Shown: in pieces, positions 10,547 through 19,464 of the stretch
Numbering within the stretch: position 1 is the first letter of the stretch
Layout: each line of letters opens with the position of its first letter
Assembly (NCBI RefSeq): GCF_001189915.1
Contig: NZ_LFLS01000003.1
Coordinates: forward strand, 124,001-188,000
Direction of reading: 5' to 3'
DNA: 64,000 bases
Source: Herbaspirillum autotrophicum
GTDB lineage: Bacteria > Pseudomonadota > Gammaproteobacteria > Burkholderiales > Burkholderiaceae_D
Made by a program: the position numbers and the translations under genes
The notes under the pieces: generated by a model
The model's input: the letters and a program-made list of their open reading frames with translations, nothing else
What the model was told of the DNA's origin: nothing
Databases searched by the model: none

Positions 10547-11388
10547 GGTTCTTCTTTCGCTGCCGCCGTTTTCAGGCCATGTTTGAGTTGCATGATTTCC
10601 TGCCAGGTCACCAGCCGCAATTCACCGCTGGCATCTTCCACCAGCGCCGACAGGCTTTCCACCCAGTCGCCGTCATTGCAGTAAGTGATACCGCCGATGT
10701 CGCGAATTTCCGGTTTGTGGATATGACCGCAAATCACACCGTCCAGTCCCTTCTTTGCAGCCTCCGCAGCCAAGGCATCTTCGAACGAGGAAATGTAATT
10801 GACGGCGTTCTTGACCTTCAGCTTCAGGTACTGCGACAACGACCAGTACGGCAAGCCGGCACGCGCGCGCCAGCCGTTGAACCATTGATTGAATTTCAGG
10901 ATCATGGTGTACAGACTGTCGCCGACATACGCCAGCCATTTGGCGCAGGCAATGACGCCGTCGAAACGGTCGCCATGCAATACCAGCATGCGCTTTCCTT
11001 GCGCGGTGGTATGCACCAGTTCATCACGAATCTTGATGCCGCCGAAATCCAGGTCGATGAATTGCCGGATCGCTTCGTCGTGATTGCCGGGCACAAAAAT
11101 GACGTTGGTGCCCTTCTTGGCTTTCTTCAGCACCGTCTGCACCACGTTGTTATGGCTCTGTTCCCAATACCAGCGCCGTTTCAATTGCCAGCCATCGATG
11201 ATATCGCCGACCAGGTACAAGGTGTCCGACTCAGTCGCCCGCAAAAACTCCAGCAAGCGCTCGGCCTGACATCCTGTGGTCCCCAGATGCACATCAGAAA
11301 TCCAGATGGTTCTGAAGTGCAGCGGGTCGCGTTTTTTACCAAGGCCATCCCAGATATTTGCATCAAGAAATGGATCGCGTGGTTTCAT
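10528..11388 (-). CDS. Metallophosphoesterase, PlcP-like (annotated in relatives as UDP-2,3-diacylglucosamine diphosphatase)
   Basis: A 286-residue calcineurin-like phosphoesterase (COG2908 type) with all metal-binding blocks: SDVHLG (Asp32, His34), GDIIDGW, GNHDEAI, LHGDRFD and CGHIHKPE. It is longer than LpxH (about 240) and sits between an OlsB-type acyltransferase and a GT4 enzyme. That arrangement matches PlcP, the phospholipase C of phosphate-starved alpha- and gammaproteobacteria, better than lipid A synthesis. The start codon overlaps the olsB-like stop as ATGA. Expected role: hydrolysis of phospholipid head groups at the inner membrane to release phosphate and diacylglycerol. LpxH-like activity remains the alternative. 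Confidence 0.85.
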   Translation of the reverse strand: MKPRDPFLDANIWDGLGKKRDPLHFRTIWISDVHLGTTGCQAERLLEFLRATESDTLYLVGDIIDGWQLKRRWYWEQSHNNVVQTVLKKAKKGTNVIFVPGNHDEAIRQFIDLDFGGIKIRDELVHTTAQGKRMLVLHGDRFDGVIACAKWLAYVGDSLYTMILKFNQWFNGWRARAGLPYWSLSQYLKLKVKNAVNYISSFEDALAAEAAKKGLDGVICGHIHKPEIRDIGGITYCNDGDWVESLSALVEDASGELRLVTWQEIMQLKHGLKTAAAKEEPCALPS

Positions 11389-12152
11389 GCAGGTCTCGTT
11401 TCTTTCAGATAGTGTTTGGCATAACGGCTATCGAGTTTTGCCAGCGGCAGCAACAGGAAAAAATCGGCTGAGTGGAAATCAGGATCCCAGGCCGGCTCGC
11501 CGCACACCCATGCACCGCTGCGCAGATAACCGCGCAACAGCGGTGGAATTTGCGGCTGGTGGCCGGCTTCGCGTTCCGCAATCGGGAATGGCAGATGCGG
11601 CGTGACGCGGTAGTCTGGCGGCGCCATATTGTTTTCCTGGAACGCGTGATACAGGGCCGCTGCATTGTGGCCGCCATCCGCCAGACTGACGCTGGCGCAA
11701 CCCATCAGGTAATCGCAACGTTCCTTGCGCATGTATGCTGCGATACCGGCCCACAACAACATGATGACGCCGCCGCTGCGATAGTCGGGATGGATGCAGG
11801 CGCGGCCGGCTTCGGTAATCGCGTTGCGCAGATTGTCGAGGCGGCTCAGATCGAATTCCTGCTCCGAGTAGAATTTCCCCATGCGCCGTGCGGCGTGCGG
11901 GCTCATGACGCGATACGTACCGACCACGCTCAGGGTTTTGCTGTCGCGCACGATCAGGTGATCGCAATAAGTATCGAACTCATCCTTGTCCAGTCCTTCC
12001 GGATTGGCCAGCGCCGACAGATTCATGCTTTCAATGAAAACCTTGTAACGCAAACGCTGTACTTCGCGTACTTCTTCCGGTGTGCTGGCGAGACTCAGTG
12101 CCAACTTGGAATGACTTGCGGTGGCATCGGCAGGGTTGGTCAGCAGTCTCAT
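11385..12152 (-). CDS. olsB: OlsB-type ornithine N-acyltransferase (GNAT fold)
   Basis: A 255-residue member of the GNAT-like OlsB/putative hemolysin family (COG3176). The core shows the family pattern LRYKVFIESMNL, CDHLIVRD, GTYRVMSP, EFDLSRL and GRACIHPDYRSGGVIMLLWAG. OlsB transfers a 3-hydroxyacyl group from acyl carrier protein to ornithine to make lyso-ornithine lipid; OlsA, needed for the second acylation, is not next to it. The ATG at 12152 has an AAGGA site 6 bases upstream and is preferred over an ATG at 12176. It heads a three-gene overlapping cluster with the PlcP-like and GT4 genes. Related acyltransferases in exosortase systems are a less likely alternative. Confidence 0.8.
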   Translation of the reverse strand: MRLLTNPADATASHSKLALSLASTPEEVREVQRLRYKVFIESMNLSALANPEGLDKDEFDTYCDHLIVRDSKTLSVVGTYRVMSPHAARRMGKFYSEQEFDLSRLDNLRNAITEAGRACIHPDYRSGGVIMLLWAGIAAYMRKERCDYLMGCASVSLADGGHNAAALYHAFQENNMAPPDYRVTPHLPFPIAEREAGHQPQIPPLLRGYLRSGAWVCGEPAWDPDFHSADFFLLLPLAKLDSRYAKHYLKETRPA

Positions 12153-12200
12153 GCAACGTCCTTTTTCAGTTGTCAACGCTGCAGAGCGTAACCGGCGATT

Positions 12201-12218
12201 GTTTCAGGGAAATGACAA
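12201..12218 (-). promoter_or_regulatory. Possible PHO box upstream of the lipid-remodelling genes
   Basis: Read on the minus strand the site is TTGTCAT, a 4-base spacer TTCC, then CTGAAAC. Compared with the direct repeat CTGTCAT-N4-CTGTCAT bound by PhoB, the first half matches 6 of 7 and the second about 4 of 7. It lies about 49-66 bases before the olsB start, where an activator site could be. The second half is weak, so this is only a candidate. Confidence 0.3.
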
Positions 12219-12425
12219 TTCCGGTCCTGATTGCGGCGCAACAACACTCTCTGCGAGGCGTTACAATGGCTGTCATGAATGGTCGCAGAGACGCCGCGAC
12301 CGGTTGGCGAAAGCCCGGCAATCATGACGAACTTTGCGCCGCCATCCGTATCGAACCGCCATTCACCCGCACCGCCGCTCTTATTTTGCTTTAACACTTG
12401 CTCTAACGTAACGTAAAGGAAAGCT

Positions 12426-13208
12426 ATGCAACTCAAAGACAAAGTCGCTCTGATCACAGGCGCTGCCAGCGGTATCGGCAAGGAAATTGCTCTGGAGTAC
12501 GCCAAGGAAGGCGCCAAGGTAGTCATCGCCGATCTGGCGCTCGATGCCGCCAAGGCGACCGCAGACGAGATCAACAAGAGTGGCGGCAAAGCCATGGCAG
12601 TGGCCATGAATGTCACCGACGAAGCGCAGGTCGACAAGGGAATTGCCGATGCCGTGGCAGCCTTCGGCGGCATTGACGTGCTGATCAGCAACGCCGGGAT
12701 TCAGATCATCAGCCCGATCGTCGACAGCACACTGGAAAACTGGCGCAAGATGCTGGCGATCCATCTCGACGGCGCCTACCTGACCACCCGCGCCGCCATG
12801 CGTGAAATGATCAAGGCCGGCCGCGGCGGTTCCATCATTTACATGGGGTCGGTCCACTCGCACGAAGCATCACCATTGAAGGCACCGTACGTGACGGCCA
12901 AGCACGGTCTGATCGGTCTGGCCAAAGTGGTGGCAAAAGAAGGCGCCAAGGACAAGATTCGCGCCAATGTGATCTGTCCCGGCTTCGTGCGTACGCCGCT
13001 GGTGGAAAAGCAGATTCCGGAACAGGCCAAACAGTTCGGCATCACCGAAGATGCCGTGGTCAAGACCATCATGCTGAAAGATACGGTGGATGGTGAATTC
13101 ACCACCACCCATGACGTCGCCCAGACCGCAATTTTCCTGGCAGCGTTCCCCTCCAATGCACTGACCGGTCAATCGATCGTGGTCAGCCATGGCTGGTTCA
13201 TGCAGTAA
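12426..13208 (+). CDS. bdhA: 3-hydroxybutyrate dehydrogenase
   Basis: A 260-residue short-chain dehydrogenase. It has the NAD-binding GAASGIG loop at residues 12-18, NAG motif (SNAGIQ) and the catalytic Ser-Tyr-Lys set in [21 protein letters not shown]. The segments [15 protein letters not shown] and [15 protein letters not shown], and the C-terminal VVSHGWFMQ, are hallmark features of D-3-hydroxybutyrate dehydrogenases. The enzyme oxidises (R)-3-hydroxybutyrate to acetoacetate in the cytoplasm during polyhydroxybutyrate mobilisation. An AAAGGA ribosome site precedes the ATG. It is monocistronic; its terminator lies inside the 3' end of the convergent chemoreceptor gene. Confidence 0.95.
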   Translation: MQLKDKVALITGAASGIGKEIALEYAKEGAKVVIADLALDAAKATADEINKSGGKAMAVAMNVTDEAQVDKGIADAVAAFGGIDVLISNAGIQIISPIVDSTLENWRKMLAIHLDGAYLTTRAAMREMIKAGRGGSIIYMGSVHSHEASPLKAPYVTAKHGLIGLAKVVAKEGAKDKIRANVICPGFVRTPLVEKQIPEQAKQFGITEDAVVKTIMLKDTVDGEFTTTHDVAQTAIFLAAFPSNALTGQSIVVSHGWFMQ

Positions 13209-13231
13209 TCAGCAGTCAGTCCCAGGCAACA

Positions 13232-15193
13232 TCAGACCGATGCCGGCCAGACCGTAACCTGGCCGGCATCGCGTTTTTCAGCGCGGTTGCCGGTGTCAGT
13301 GCCGGTGTCGGTCAGCTTGAAAAACGACACCACCTGCTGCAATTTTTCCGCTTGCGCATTCATCTCTTCGGCGGTCGCCGCCAGTTCTTCCGAGCCTGCC
13401 GCATTATGCTGAACGGTCAGGCTCAGTTGCTCAATCGCAGAACTGATCTGGCCGACGCCTGACGCCTGCTCATGCGATGACAACGCAATCTTTTGCACCA
13501 GCGCCGAGGTCTTGCGAATATTCGGCACCAACTGATCCAATGAATACCCCGCCTTATCCGCCAGTTCCACATTGGCGCTGGTCACCGTGCCGATTTCCTG
13601 CGCTGCGGTCTGGCTGCGTTCCGCCAGTTTTCTGATTTCACCGGCCACCACGGCAAAGCCGCGCCCGTGCTCGCCGGCCCGCGCTGCTTCAATACCGGCA
13701 TTGAGCGCCAGCAAATTGGTTTGATAGGCGATGTCATCAATGACGCCAACCATTTTGGTAATCTGATTCATGGCGGTCACGGTCGAGCGTACGGTCAGCC
13801 CGCTTTCCGCCGCATCCTGCGCTACCTGACTGGCAATGCCATCGGTAAACTTTGCGCTTTCGGCGTTGCCGGCAATCGATTCGTTCATTTCTTCAATCGA
13901 CGCACTCACCATTTCAACCCCGGAGGCCTGTTCGCTGGCGGCCTGCGACAAGGATTGTGCGGTGGCGTTGATGGCGTTGGCTTCCAGCGCCACGGCTTCG
14001 GCCCCGCCGCGCACTTCTTCCACCACCTGAGACAGGCGCTCGACCATGATCTTCATGGCGTACACCAGACTGTCGTTATCCCGTGGCGCAATCTTGATCT
14101 GCGCAGTGAAATCGCCTTGCGCGATCCGGATCAGCACACCGGCGACATAATTCGGCTCGCCACCCAATTGCCGGATCAGGCTGCGGCTGATGGCCCAGCA
14201 CATCAGCCCCGCAAACAGCGCGATCAATGCCACTCCGGCCGTGACCAGATTGCGCATCTCGCGTTGCCGCTCGATGCGCGAAGACAGCAAAGCATCGAGT
14301 TCGTGCATGGCGGCAAACGCGGCCACAAACTGTTGATCGATGGCTTTGCTCAGCACCCCGAAATACGCCATCGGCGCCAGATCAATAGTCTCGGCGGCGG
14401 CCACGCTGAGACGTCCCAGCTCCGATGCCGAGCGACCGGCATTGGCGGCGGCCATCATCTGGTTGCCCATGCGGTCTTGCAACGCGTGATTTGCCGTATA
14501 AGCCTTGCCGACCGAACGCGTCACGCCATTGGCGCCAAGGTTGGCCTCGGCCAGCAAACTGTACATGATGCCCCGGCCTTCGGCATCGATCGAGCCCAGT
14601 GCCAGAAAGCCGGTGCCGCGACCGCGTACCCGTCCCAGATATTCGGCATAACGCGGGAAATCGAAAAAGACCGCGCGGATCAGGTAATAGCTGTCGGCAT
14701 CGGCATCGCGATCCAGTGCATAGGTCTCGGCGATTTGCTCGTTGAGCAGCAACAACGCATCGCACAGCCGGGTATGGCGCTGAAAACTGTCATCCGGTCC
14801 GAGGCCGCCGGCGGCAAAGCGCTGCGCCAACTCATTCCAGCCCGATTGAATTTTTTCCAGTGCTTCGGTTTCACGCTGGGCCGTCGGCGGCAATGCCGCT
14901 CTGGCTTCGGCCAACGCCTGAGTGACCTCGGTCTCTGCCTGACGCCGCTGTTCGCTCATCTGGCCGCCGCTCAGATACGCTGCCGACATGCCGCGATGCT
15001 GTTGCATTTTCTGCAACAGCGTCATGACTTTCTGTCCCGGAACAATCGCCGACTGCTCTTGCTCGGAGGAAGCAATCAATGCATTGGCACCGCTCACGTA
15101 GAGATACAGCGATGGCGCCGTCAGCAACACCCCCATCACACCCAGCAGGGCGAACCGGTGCCACAACTTCATGCGCCGCAAAAACCTTGTCAT
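13232..15193 (-). CDS. Methyl-accepting chemotaxis protein without CheR-binding pentapeptide
   Basis: A 653-residue chemoreceptor with the same plan as the one at 7100-9229: N-terminal helix ([17 protein letters not shown]), helical periplasmic sensor with [16 protein letters not shown], a second helix near residue 320, HAMP, and the signalling domain with tip [22 protein letters not shown]. The shared sensor motif makes the two paralogues. Unlike its sibling it ends in VTVWPASV instead of a WETF-type tail, and those last codons coincide with a terminator for bdhA on the other strand. A strong AGGAGAGGG ribosome site precedes the ATG. The ligand is unknown. Confidence 0.92.
   Translation of the reverse strand: MTRFLRRMKLWHRFALLGVMGVLLTAPSLYLYVSGANALIASSEQEQSAIVPGQKVMTLLQKMQQHRGMSAAYLSGGQMSEQRRQAETEVTQALAEARAALPPTAQRETEALEKIQSGWNELAQRFAAGGLGPDDSFQRHTRLCDALLLLNEQIAETYALDRDADADSYYLIRAVFFDFPRYAEYLGRVRGRGTGFLALGSIDAEGRGIMYSLLAEANLGANGVTRSVGKAYTANHALQDRMGNQMMAAANAGRSASELGRLSVAAAETIDLAPMAYFGVLSKAIDQQFVAAFAAMHELDALLSSRIERQREMRNLVTAGVALIALFAGLMCWAISRSLIRQLGGEPNYVAGVLIRIAQGDFTAQIKIAPRDNDSLVYAMKIMVERLSQVVEEVRGGAEAVALEANAINATAQSLSQAASEQASGVEMVSASIEEMNESIAGNAESAKFTDGIASQVAQDAAESGLTVRSTVTAMNQITKMVGVIDDIAYQTNLLALNAGIEAARAGEHGRGFAVVAGEIRKLAERSQTAAQEIGTVTSANVELADKAGYSLDQLVPNIRKTSALVQKIALSSHEQASGVGQISSAIEQLSLTVQHNAAGSEELAATAEEMNAQAEKLQQVVSFFKLTDTGTDTGNRAEKRDAGQVTVWPASV
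13239..13278 (+). terminator. Terminator of bdhA embedded in chemoreceptor coding sequence
   Basis: A perfect 12-bp stem (13239-13250 with 13259-13270) with an 8-base loop is followed by GCG and five T residues on the plus strand, 30 bases after the bdhA stop. The whole element lies within the last codons of the convergent chemoreceptor gene. Confidence 0.75.
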
Positions 15194-15421
15194 ACCCTCT
15201 CCTGTTGCCGTATCTGGTCGCCGGCAACGTTTCCATGATTCTTTTTGTTTTACCCCTGTCCGTCATGCAGCGCTGCCGGCTTTACCGGTCTGATGCCATT
15301 GCACTGCGGACACACAATCCCCCAGGCAAGATGAATGCCAAGGCGATATGCGGAAATGGTACGGCAAGCCCGTACTGTTTGTCTGCTGAATTTACGTCCT
15401 GAAGAGACGATTGATACGTCT

Positions 15422-15451
15422 GCACGACAGCCGGAACCCCGGCAGTCGTGC
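15422..15451 (-). terminator. Hairpin downstream of the CorC-type gene
   Basis: An inverted repeat of 7+5 bp with one A-A mismatch and a 4-base loop lies 6 bases past the stop of the CorC-family gene. There is no long T tract after it, but a second small hairpin (15403-15419) follows. It could be a terminator or an RNA 3' end stabiliser. Confidence 0.5.
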
Positions 15452-15456
15452 TCGGA

Positions 15457-16770
15457 CTAGGTCTGCGGTGCGTGCGGGAACACCCGCACCAGCAAGATTC
15501 TGGGGCCCTGCATCCGCTGCACCACGATATCGAATGCCGCGAACGAGACTTTCTGACCTTCCTTCGGTATTTCACCCAAGGCTTCCATGATCAGGCCACC
15601 GACCGAATCCACGCTTTCGTCATATTCCAGGTCGATACCGAGCGTATGCTCCAGCGTCACGATCGGCAAGCTGCCTTTGCCCAGCAGGCTGCCATCTTCC
15701 TGCAAGGTCCACTCGTTGTTGCCGTGCCGGAATTCGTCGCGGATTTCACCAACCAGCACACCCAGCAGGTTATCCAGCGTAATGAAACCTTGCGGCAACT
15801 GATCCTGGCGGCCGATGATGGCGAAGTGCGGCATGCCCTGACGGAAGCGGCGCAGCAGTTCCAGCGCCGACAGACTCGGCGAAATGTACTGCACCGGGCG
15901 CAGATAATCTTTCAGATTACTGATCGCCTTGCCATCCTGCTGCGCAATGAACACGTCTTTCAGATGCAGCAGGCCGAGTACCTTTTGTTCTTCTTCATCG
16001 AAGTAGGGATAACGGCTGAAACGATTGCGATAGATGATTTGCAGGTTTTCGGCCAGCGTGTTGGCATCGCTCAGGCTGACCAGTTCATTGGCCGGGCGCA
16101 TCAGATCGGCGACATTGAGATCGCCGAAGTCGAGCGACTGCGCCAGCACTTTCCACTCTTCGCGAGTGAACTTGCCGTGCTTGCCGCCGCTGCCGGCACG
16201 CAAGATCAGTTTGAGTTCTTCGGAGGAATAGTGGGCATCATGCCCCGGCACCTGTCCCAGGCCCGCAACTTTCAATACCCAGTTGGCGCTGGCATTGAGT
16301 ACCCAGATGACCGGATACATGCCCCAATAGAAACCATACAGCGGCACGGCACACCACAAGCCGACCTTTTCCGGGCTGCGGATGGCCATCGACTTCGGCG
16401 CCAGTTCACCGATCACGATGTGCAGGAAGGAAATGACAAAAAAGGCGAAGACAAAGGAAATGCCGTGAATCAGCTCTTGCGACGCCACACCCAGCACGGC
16501 GAACAAGGGTTCCAGCAAGCGCGCGAATGCCGGCTCGCCGATCCAGCCCAATCCCAGTGATGCCAGTGTGATACCTAATTGACAGGCCGACAGATAAGCG
16601 TCGAGCTGATTGTGAACTGTTGCCAGTATGCGGCCGCGAAAGCCCTGTGTTTTAACGATTGCCCGGATACGCGTCTGACGCAGCTTGACCAGACCGAATT
16701 CTGCCGCCACAAAAAAACCGTTCAACGCAACCAGAAAGAGGGCCGCGACGATCAGTAAAATATTTTCCAA
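15457..16770 (-). CDS. Hemolysin-like CNNM/CorC family transporter-associated protein
   Basis: A 437-residue protein with an N-terminal DUF21 (CNNM) transmembrane domain (first helix ILLIVAALFLVALNGFFVAAEFGLVKLR), a cytoplasmic tandem CBS pair around residues 205-330, and a C-terminal CorC/HlyC transporter-associated domain ending VRVFPHAPQT. The family is linked to magnesium or cobalt efflux and sodium-dependent Mg transport; older annotations call it hemolysin. The start appears to be TTG with an AGGAAA site 5 bases upstream, and no in-frame ATG precedes it. It stands alone on the minus strand with a hairpin downstream. Confidence 0.9.
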   Translation of the reverse strand: MENILLIVAALFLVALNGFFVAAEFGLVKLRQTRIRAIVKTQGFRGRILATVHNQLDAYLSACQLGITLASLGLGWIGEPAFARLLEPLFAVLGVASQELIHGISFVFAFFVISFLHIVIGELAPKSMAIRSPEKVGLWCAVPLYGFYWGMYPVIWVLNASANWVLKVAGLGQVPGHDAHYSSEELKLILRAGSGGKHGKFTREEWKVLAQSLDFGDLNVADLMRPANELVSLSDANTLAENLQIIYRNRFSRYPYFDEEEQKVLGLLHLKDVFIAQQDGKAISNLKDYLRPVQYISPSLSALELLRRFRQGMPHFAIIGRQDQLPQGFITLDNLLGVLVGEIRDEFRHGNNEWTLQEDGSLLGKGSLPIVTLEHTLGIDLEYDESVDSVGGLIMEALGEIPKEGQKVSFAAFDIVVQRMQGPRILLVRVFPHAPQT

Positions 16771-16939
16771 CGAAGTTTCCTATTGAGTAATGATAAAGGC
16801 CGTGCAAAAGCACGAACCGTAATTTACCACGTCACAGATCGTCGTCAGAAAACGATATCAAAATAATAATCTGCCCGGTTTTGCGACGGCCAGGACAAGC
16901 CAGCCACGCGCGCGCGCCCGCAAACAGGAAGAAACCGGC

Positions 16940-17644
16940 TCAGCGAAACCATTCGGGCGAGATGAAGCGCAAGCCGATCACCACATAGCGGCCCTGCGTA
17001 TCGCGGCCGAAGGTATTGCCGGCGGTCAGGTCGAGTTCAATCTTTTCAGGCACCAGCACGGTCCGCACGCCGGCCTGATACGAGGGCTTGCCCTTGCTTT
17101 CACCGAATACCTCACCGATGAACGACAACCGCTCCAGCAGCCGGGTCTCATTGCCGAGGCCCCAGGTCAGCCGGGTACTCTTTTCAGCGCCAACGTGATT
17201 CAGCCCCAGATTGGCATGGACCAGAATGTCATCGTCGCGCAACGACAGCGTCATCGGTACCTTGGCGAAATAATTCCAGCTGCGTTCGCGGTCGTCGGCG
17301 CTGGTCTGGCGATTGGCGCCGGCCAGCAGGCCAATGCCGTACCCGTTGGTCTCCAGTACCTTGAAGATGGTCTTGGCCTGAATTTGTGCGTCCGACATGT
17401 ACATGCCCTGTGCATCGCGTTGCCATGCACCGCCGGCCGCCACTTCCAGATTGCCGGTGAAATTGCAGGATGGCATGAGCCAGCGTTCGGTACCGCCGCG
17501 ATTGAAGCGGCCCCAGGTTTCGAGCTGGCACTTGTGCGCGCCGAGCAATTGCGCATCGTCGACATTCATTGCGCCGGCGGCATGCACTTGCTGCGTCATC
17601 GACAGCGCACATGTTGCCAGCGTGGCAGAGATTATTTTCTTCAT
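16940..17644 (-). CDS. Uncharacterised secreted, probably outer-membrane, protein
   Basis: A 234-residue protein with a clear signal peptide (MKKIISATLATCALSMTQQVHA) and a mature part of alternating polar and hydrophobic residues: WGRFNRGG, LEVAAGGAW, TRLTWGLGNE, YQAGVRTVLVPEKIELDLTAGN. It ends RYVVIGLRFISPEWFR; a C-terminal aromatic residue near the end and short beta strands suggest a small outer-membrane beta barrel. I do not recognise the family. It is divergent from the TorF-type porin gene, sharing a 286-base intergenic region. The ATG at 17644 fits the signal peptide; an upstream in-frame start would bury it. Confidence 0.7.
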   Translation of the reverse strand: MKKIISATLATCALSMTQQVHAAGAMNVDDAQLLGAHKCQLETWGRFNRGGTERWLMPSCNFTGNLEVAAGGAWQRDAQGMYMSDAQIQAKTIFKVLETNGYGIGLLAGANRQTSADDRERSWNYFAKVPMTLSLRDDDILVHANLGLNHVGAEKSTRLTWGLGNETRLLERLSFIGEVFGESKGKPSYQAGVRTVLVPEKIELDLTAGNTFGRDTQGRYVVIGLRFISPEWFR

Positions 17645-17930
17645 GAATTCAGGGCTGGTTAGCAATACGGTCACAAGCGCAGTCCAATTTGCCAGATAAA
17701 GTGACTCGGCGTGATGCTAGCACCGGGCTTTTGTGCAAACAATCAAAAATCGCTCAACCAGAAAAAATATCAATGACAGATACAACAAATACTATTCATG
17801 CGGCGATGCAATCGTCACTGCGTAACAGGCATTTATGACATGTTAATGAAGACGGGCAGGAATTTTATAAGGATTAAACATGCCGCTCCCTATGCTGTGA
17901 CGCTCCACATCAAACGAGGGAAATTACATC

Positions 17931-18701
17931 ATGTCAGTCACACATCGGGCCATTGCCATTTCACTGAGTATCGCCGCATTGCCCCTGCTGCTGCCGGCAG
18001 CCCATGCCGAAACCGCTGCCGCAGAGGCGCAACCGGCATGGACCAGCAGCGCCAATGTCGGCGTATTCAGTCAATACGTGTTTCGTGGCTTGACCCAGAC
18101 CAATGAAAAACCGGCACTGCAAGGCGGCTTCGACCTCGGCCATGAGAGCGGCTGGTACGGCGGCGTCTGGCTGTCCAATATCAGCTGGATCAGCGACGCC
18201 ACGCCGGGCGCATCGGCCAGCCTGGAAGCGGATATCTATACCGGCATCAAACGTCCGTTCAATGATTTTCTGGCGTGGGATATCGGCGTGCTGCATTACG
18301 CTTATCCGGGCAGCTATCCGAATGGCTTCACCAATCCCGACACCACGGAAATTTATGCCGCGCTGGATGGCAAATGGATCACTGCCCGTTATTCGTACAG
18401 CCTGACCAACACCTTTGGCAGCGCCGATACGCGCGGCTCCGGCTATCTCGATATCACGCTGACGCATGAAATCGCCGGCGGCGTCAACGGTGTTGCGCAT
18501 ATCGGCCGCCAACGCTACACCGGCCCCAATGCATCCAATCTGTCTTATACCGACTGGAAGCTGGGCCTGAACAAGGACTTCTCCGGTTATGTGCTGGGTG
18601 TGTATTACACCGGCACCAACGCCAGCGATGCCGCCTATACCGTCAAGGGCAAGAATCTCGGCCGCGACCGCATCGTATTGTCGGCCAGCCGCAGCTTTTA
18701 A
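17931..18701 (+). CDS. TorF family putative porin
   Basis: A 256-residue outer-membrane protein with a cleavable signal (to AHAETAAAEA) and the conserved start of the TorF/Gcw_chp family: WTSSANVGVFSQYVFRGLTQTNEKPALQGGFDLGHESGWYGGVWLSNI. Glycine- and aromatic-rich beta strands follow, and the chain ends with SASRSF, a terminal phenylalanine as BAM substrates require. Family members are predicted porins of unknown substrate. A GAGGG ribosome site lies 9 bases before the ATG. It converges on kdpE with a shared hairpin terminator. Confidence 0.88.
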   Translation: MSVTHRAIAISLSIAALPLLLPAAHAETAAAEAQPAWTSSANVGVFSQYVFRGLTQTNEKPALQGGFDLGHESGWYGGVWLSNISWISDATPGASASLEADIYTGIKRPFNDFLAWDIGVLHYAYPGSYPNGFTNPDTTEIYAALDGKWITARYSYSLTNTFGSADTRGSGYLDITLTHEIAGGVNGVAHIGRQRYTGPNASNLSYTDWKLGLNKDFSGYVLGVYYTGTNASDAAYTVKGKNLGRDRIVLSASRSF

Positions 18702-18711
18702 CCTGCTCGTC

Positions 18712-18740
18712 AAGCGCAATGCCATGCCGGCATTGCGCTT
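18712..18740. terminator. Bidirectional hairpin between torF-type gene and kdpE
   Basis: A perfect 12-bp inverted repeat (18712-18723 with 18729-18740) with a 5-base loop lies between two convergent genes, 11 bases after the porin stop and 18 bases after the kdpE stop. The stem ends in AA/TT. No long T tract is present. Confidence 0.7.
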
Positions 18741-18758
18741 CATCGTTACTGCATCGGC

Positions 18759-19460
18759 TCAGACGACTTCCACATCCACCACCCGATATCCAACCCCGAT
18801 TTCAGTCATGATGTAGCGCGGCTGCGCCGGATCATCTTCCAGCTTCTGGCGCAGACGCTGCATGTAAATGCGCAGATAGTGATGATCGTCAGTATGTGAT
18901 GGCCCCCAGCCGGCCACCAGCAATTGCCGGTGCGTGATGACCCGGCCGGCGTCACGCAACAAGGTCGAAATCAGACGGTATTCGATCTGCGTCAGATGGA
19001 CCGCCGCCCCTTCCCGCTCGGCAGTACGTGCCGGCAGATCAATCAATAACTTGCCCATGCGGAAACGGCCGCTGCCGCTGCTGGATTGCGTGCGGCGGCG
19101 CAACTGGGCACGAATCCGCGCCACCAGTTCCGGCATGCCGAACGGCTTGACCAGATAATCGTCGGCGCCGGCATTGAGCGCGTCCACCTTTTCCGACTCC
19201 TGGGTACGCGCCGACAAGATCACGATCGGGATATCACTCCAGGAACGGATGTCGGCAATCACTTGTTTGCCATCCAGATCCGGCAAACCAAGGTCGAGAA
19301 TGATCAGATCCGGTTTGCGGGTGCCGGCTTCCACCATGCCTTCTCTGGCATTGCGGGCTTCATGCACGATAAAGCCCTCGTGTTCCAGTGCGCCGCGCAC
19401 CAGCTTGCGGATATGGGTGTCGTCTTCGATCAGGACGATATTGCCTGCGTGTTCCAGCAT
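18759..19460 (-). CDS. kdpE: Response regulator KdpE
   Basis: A 233-residue OmpR/PhoB-type regulator. The receiver domain begins NIVLIEDDTHIRKLVRGALE, with the phosphoacceptor Asp in DLIILDLGLPDLDGK, and the DNA-binding winged helix ends with YRVVDVEVV. The ATG at 19460 lies 4 bases after the kdpD stop; upstream in-frame codons belong to the kdpD region and would not make sense. Length matches KdpE. It activates the kdp structural operon when phosphorylated by KdpD under potassium limitation or osmotic stress. Confidence 0.95.
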   Translation of the reverse strand: MLEHAGNIVLIEDDTHIRKLVRGALEHEGFIVHEARNAREGMVEAGTRKPDLIILDLGLPDLDGKQVIADIRSWSDIPIVILSARTQESEKVDALNAGADDYLVKPFGMPELVARIRAQLRRRTQSSSGSGRFRMGKLLIDLPARTAEREGAAVHLTQIEYRLISTLLRDAGRVITHRQLLVAGWGPSHTDDHHYLRIYMQRLRQKLEDDPAQPRYIMTEIGVGYRVVDVEVV

Positions 19461-19464
19461 AGGT

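Noticed and set aside
12270..12276. Exact CTGTCAT half of a PHO box on the plus strand
   Set aside because: The second half-site is absent at 11-bp spacing on either side, and it points toward bdhA.
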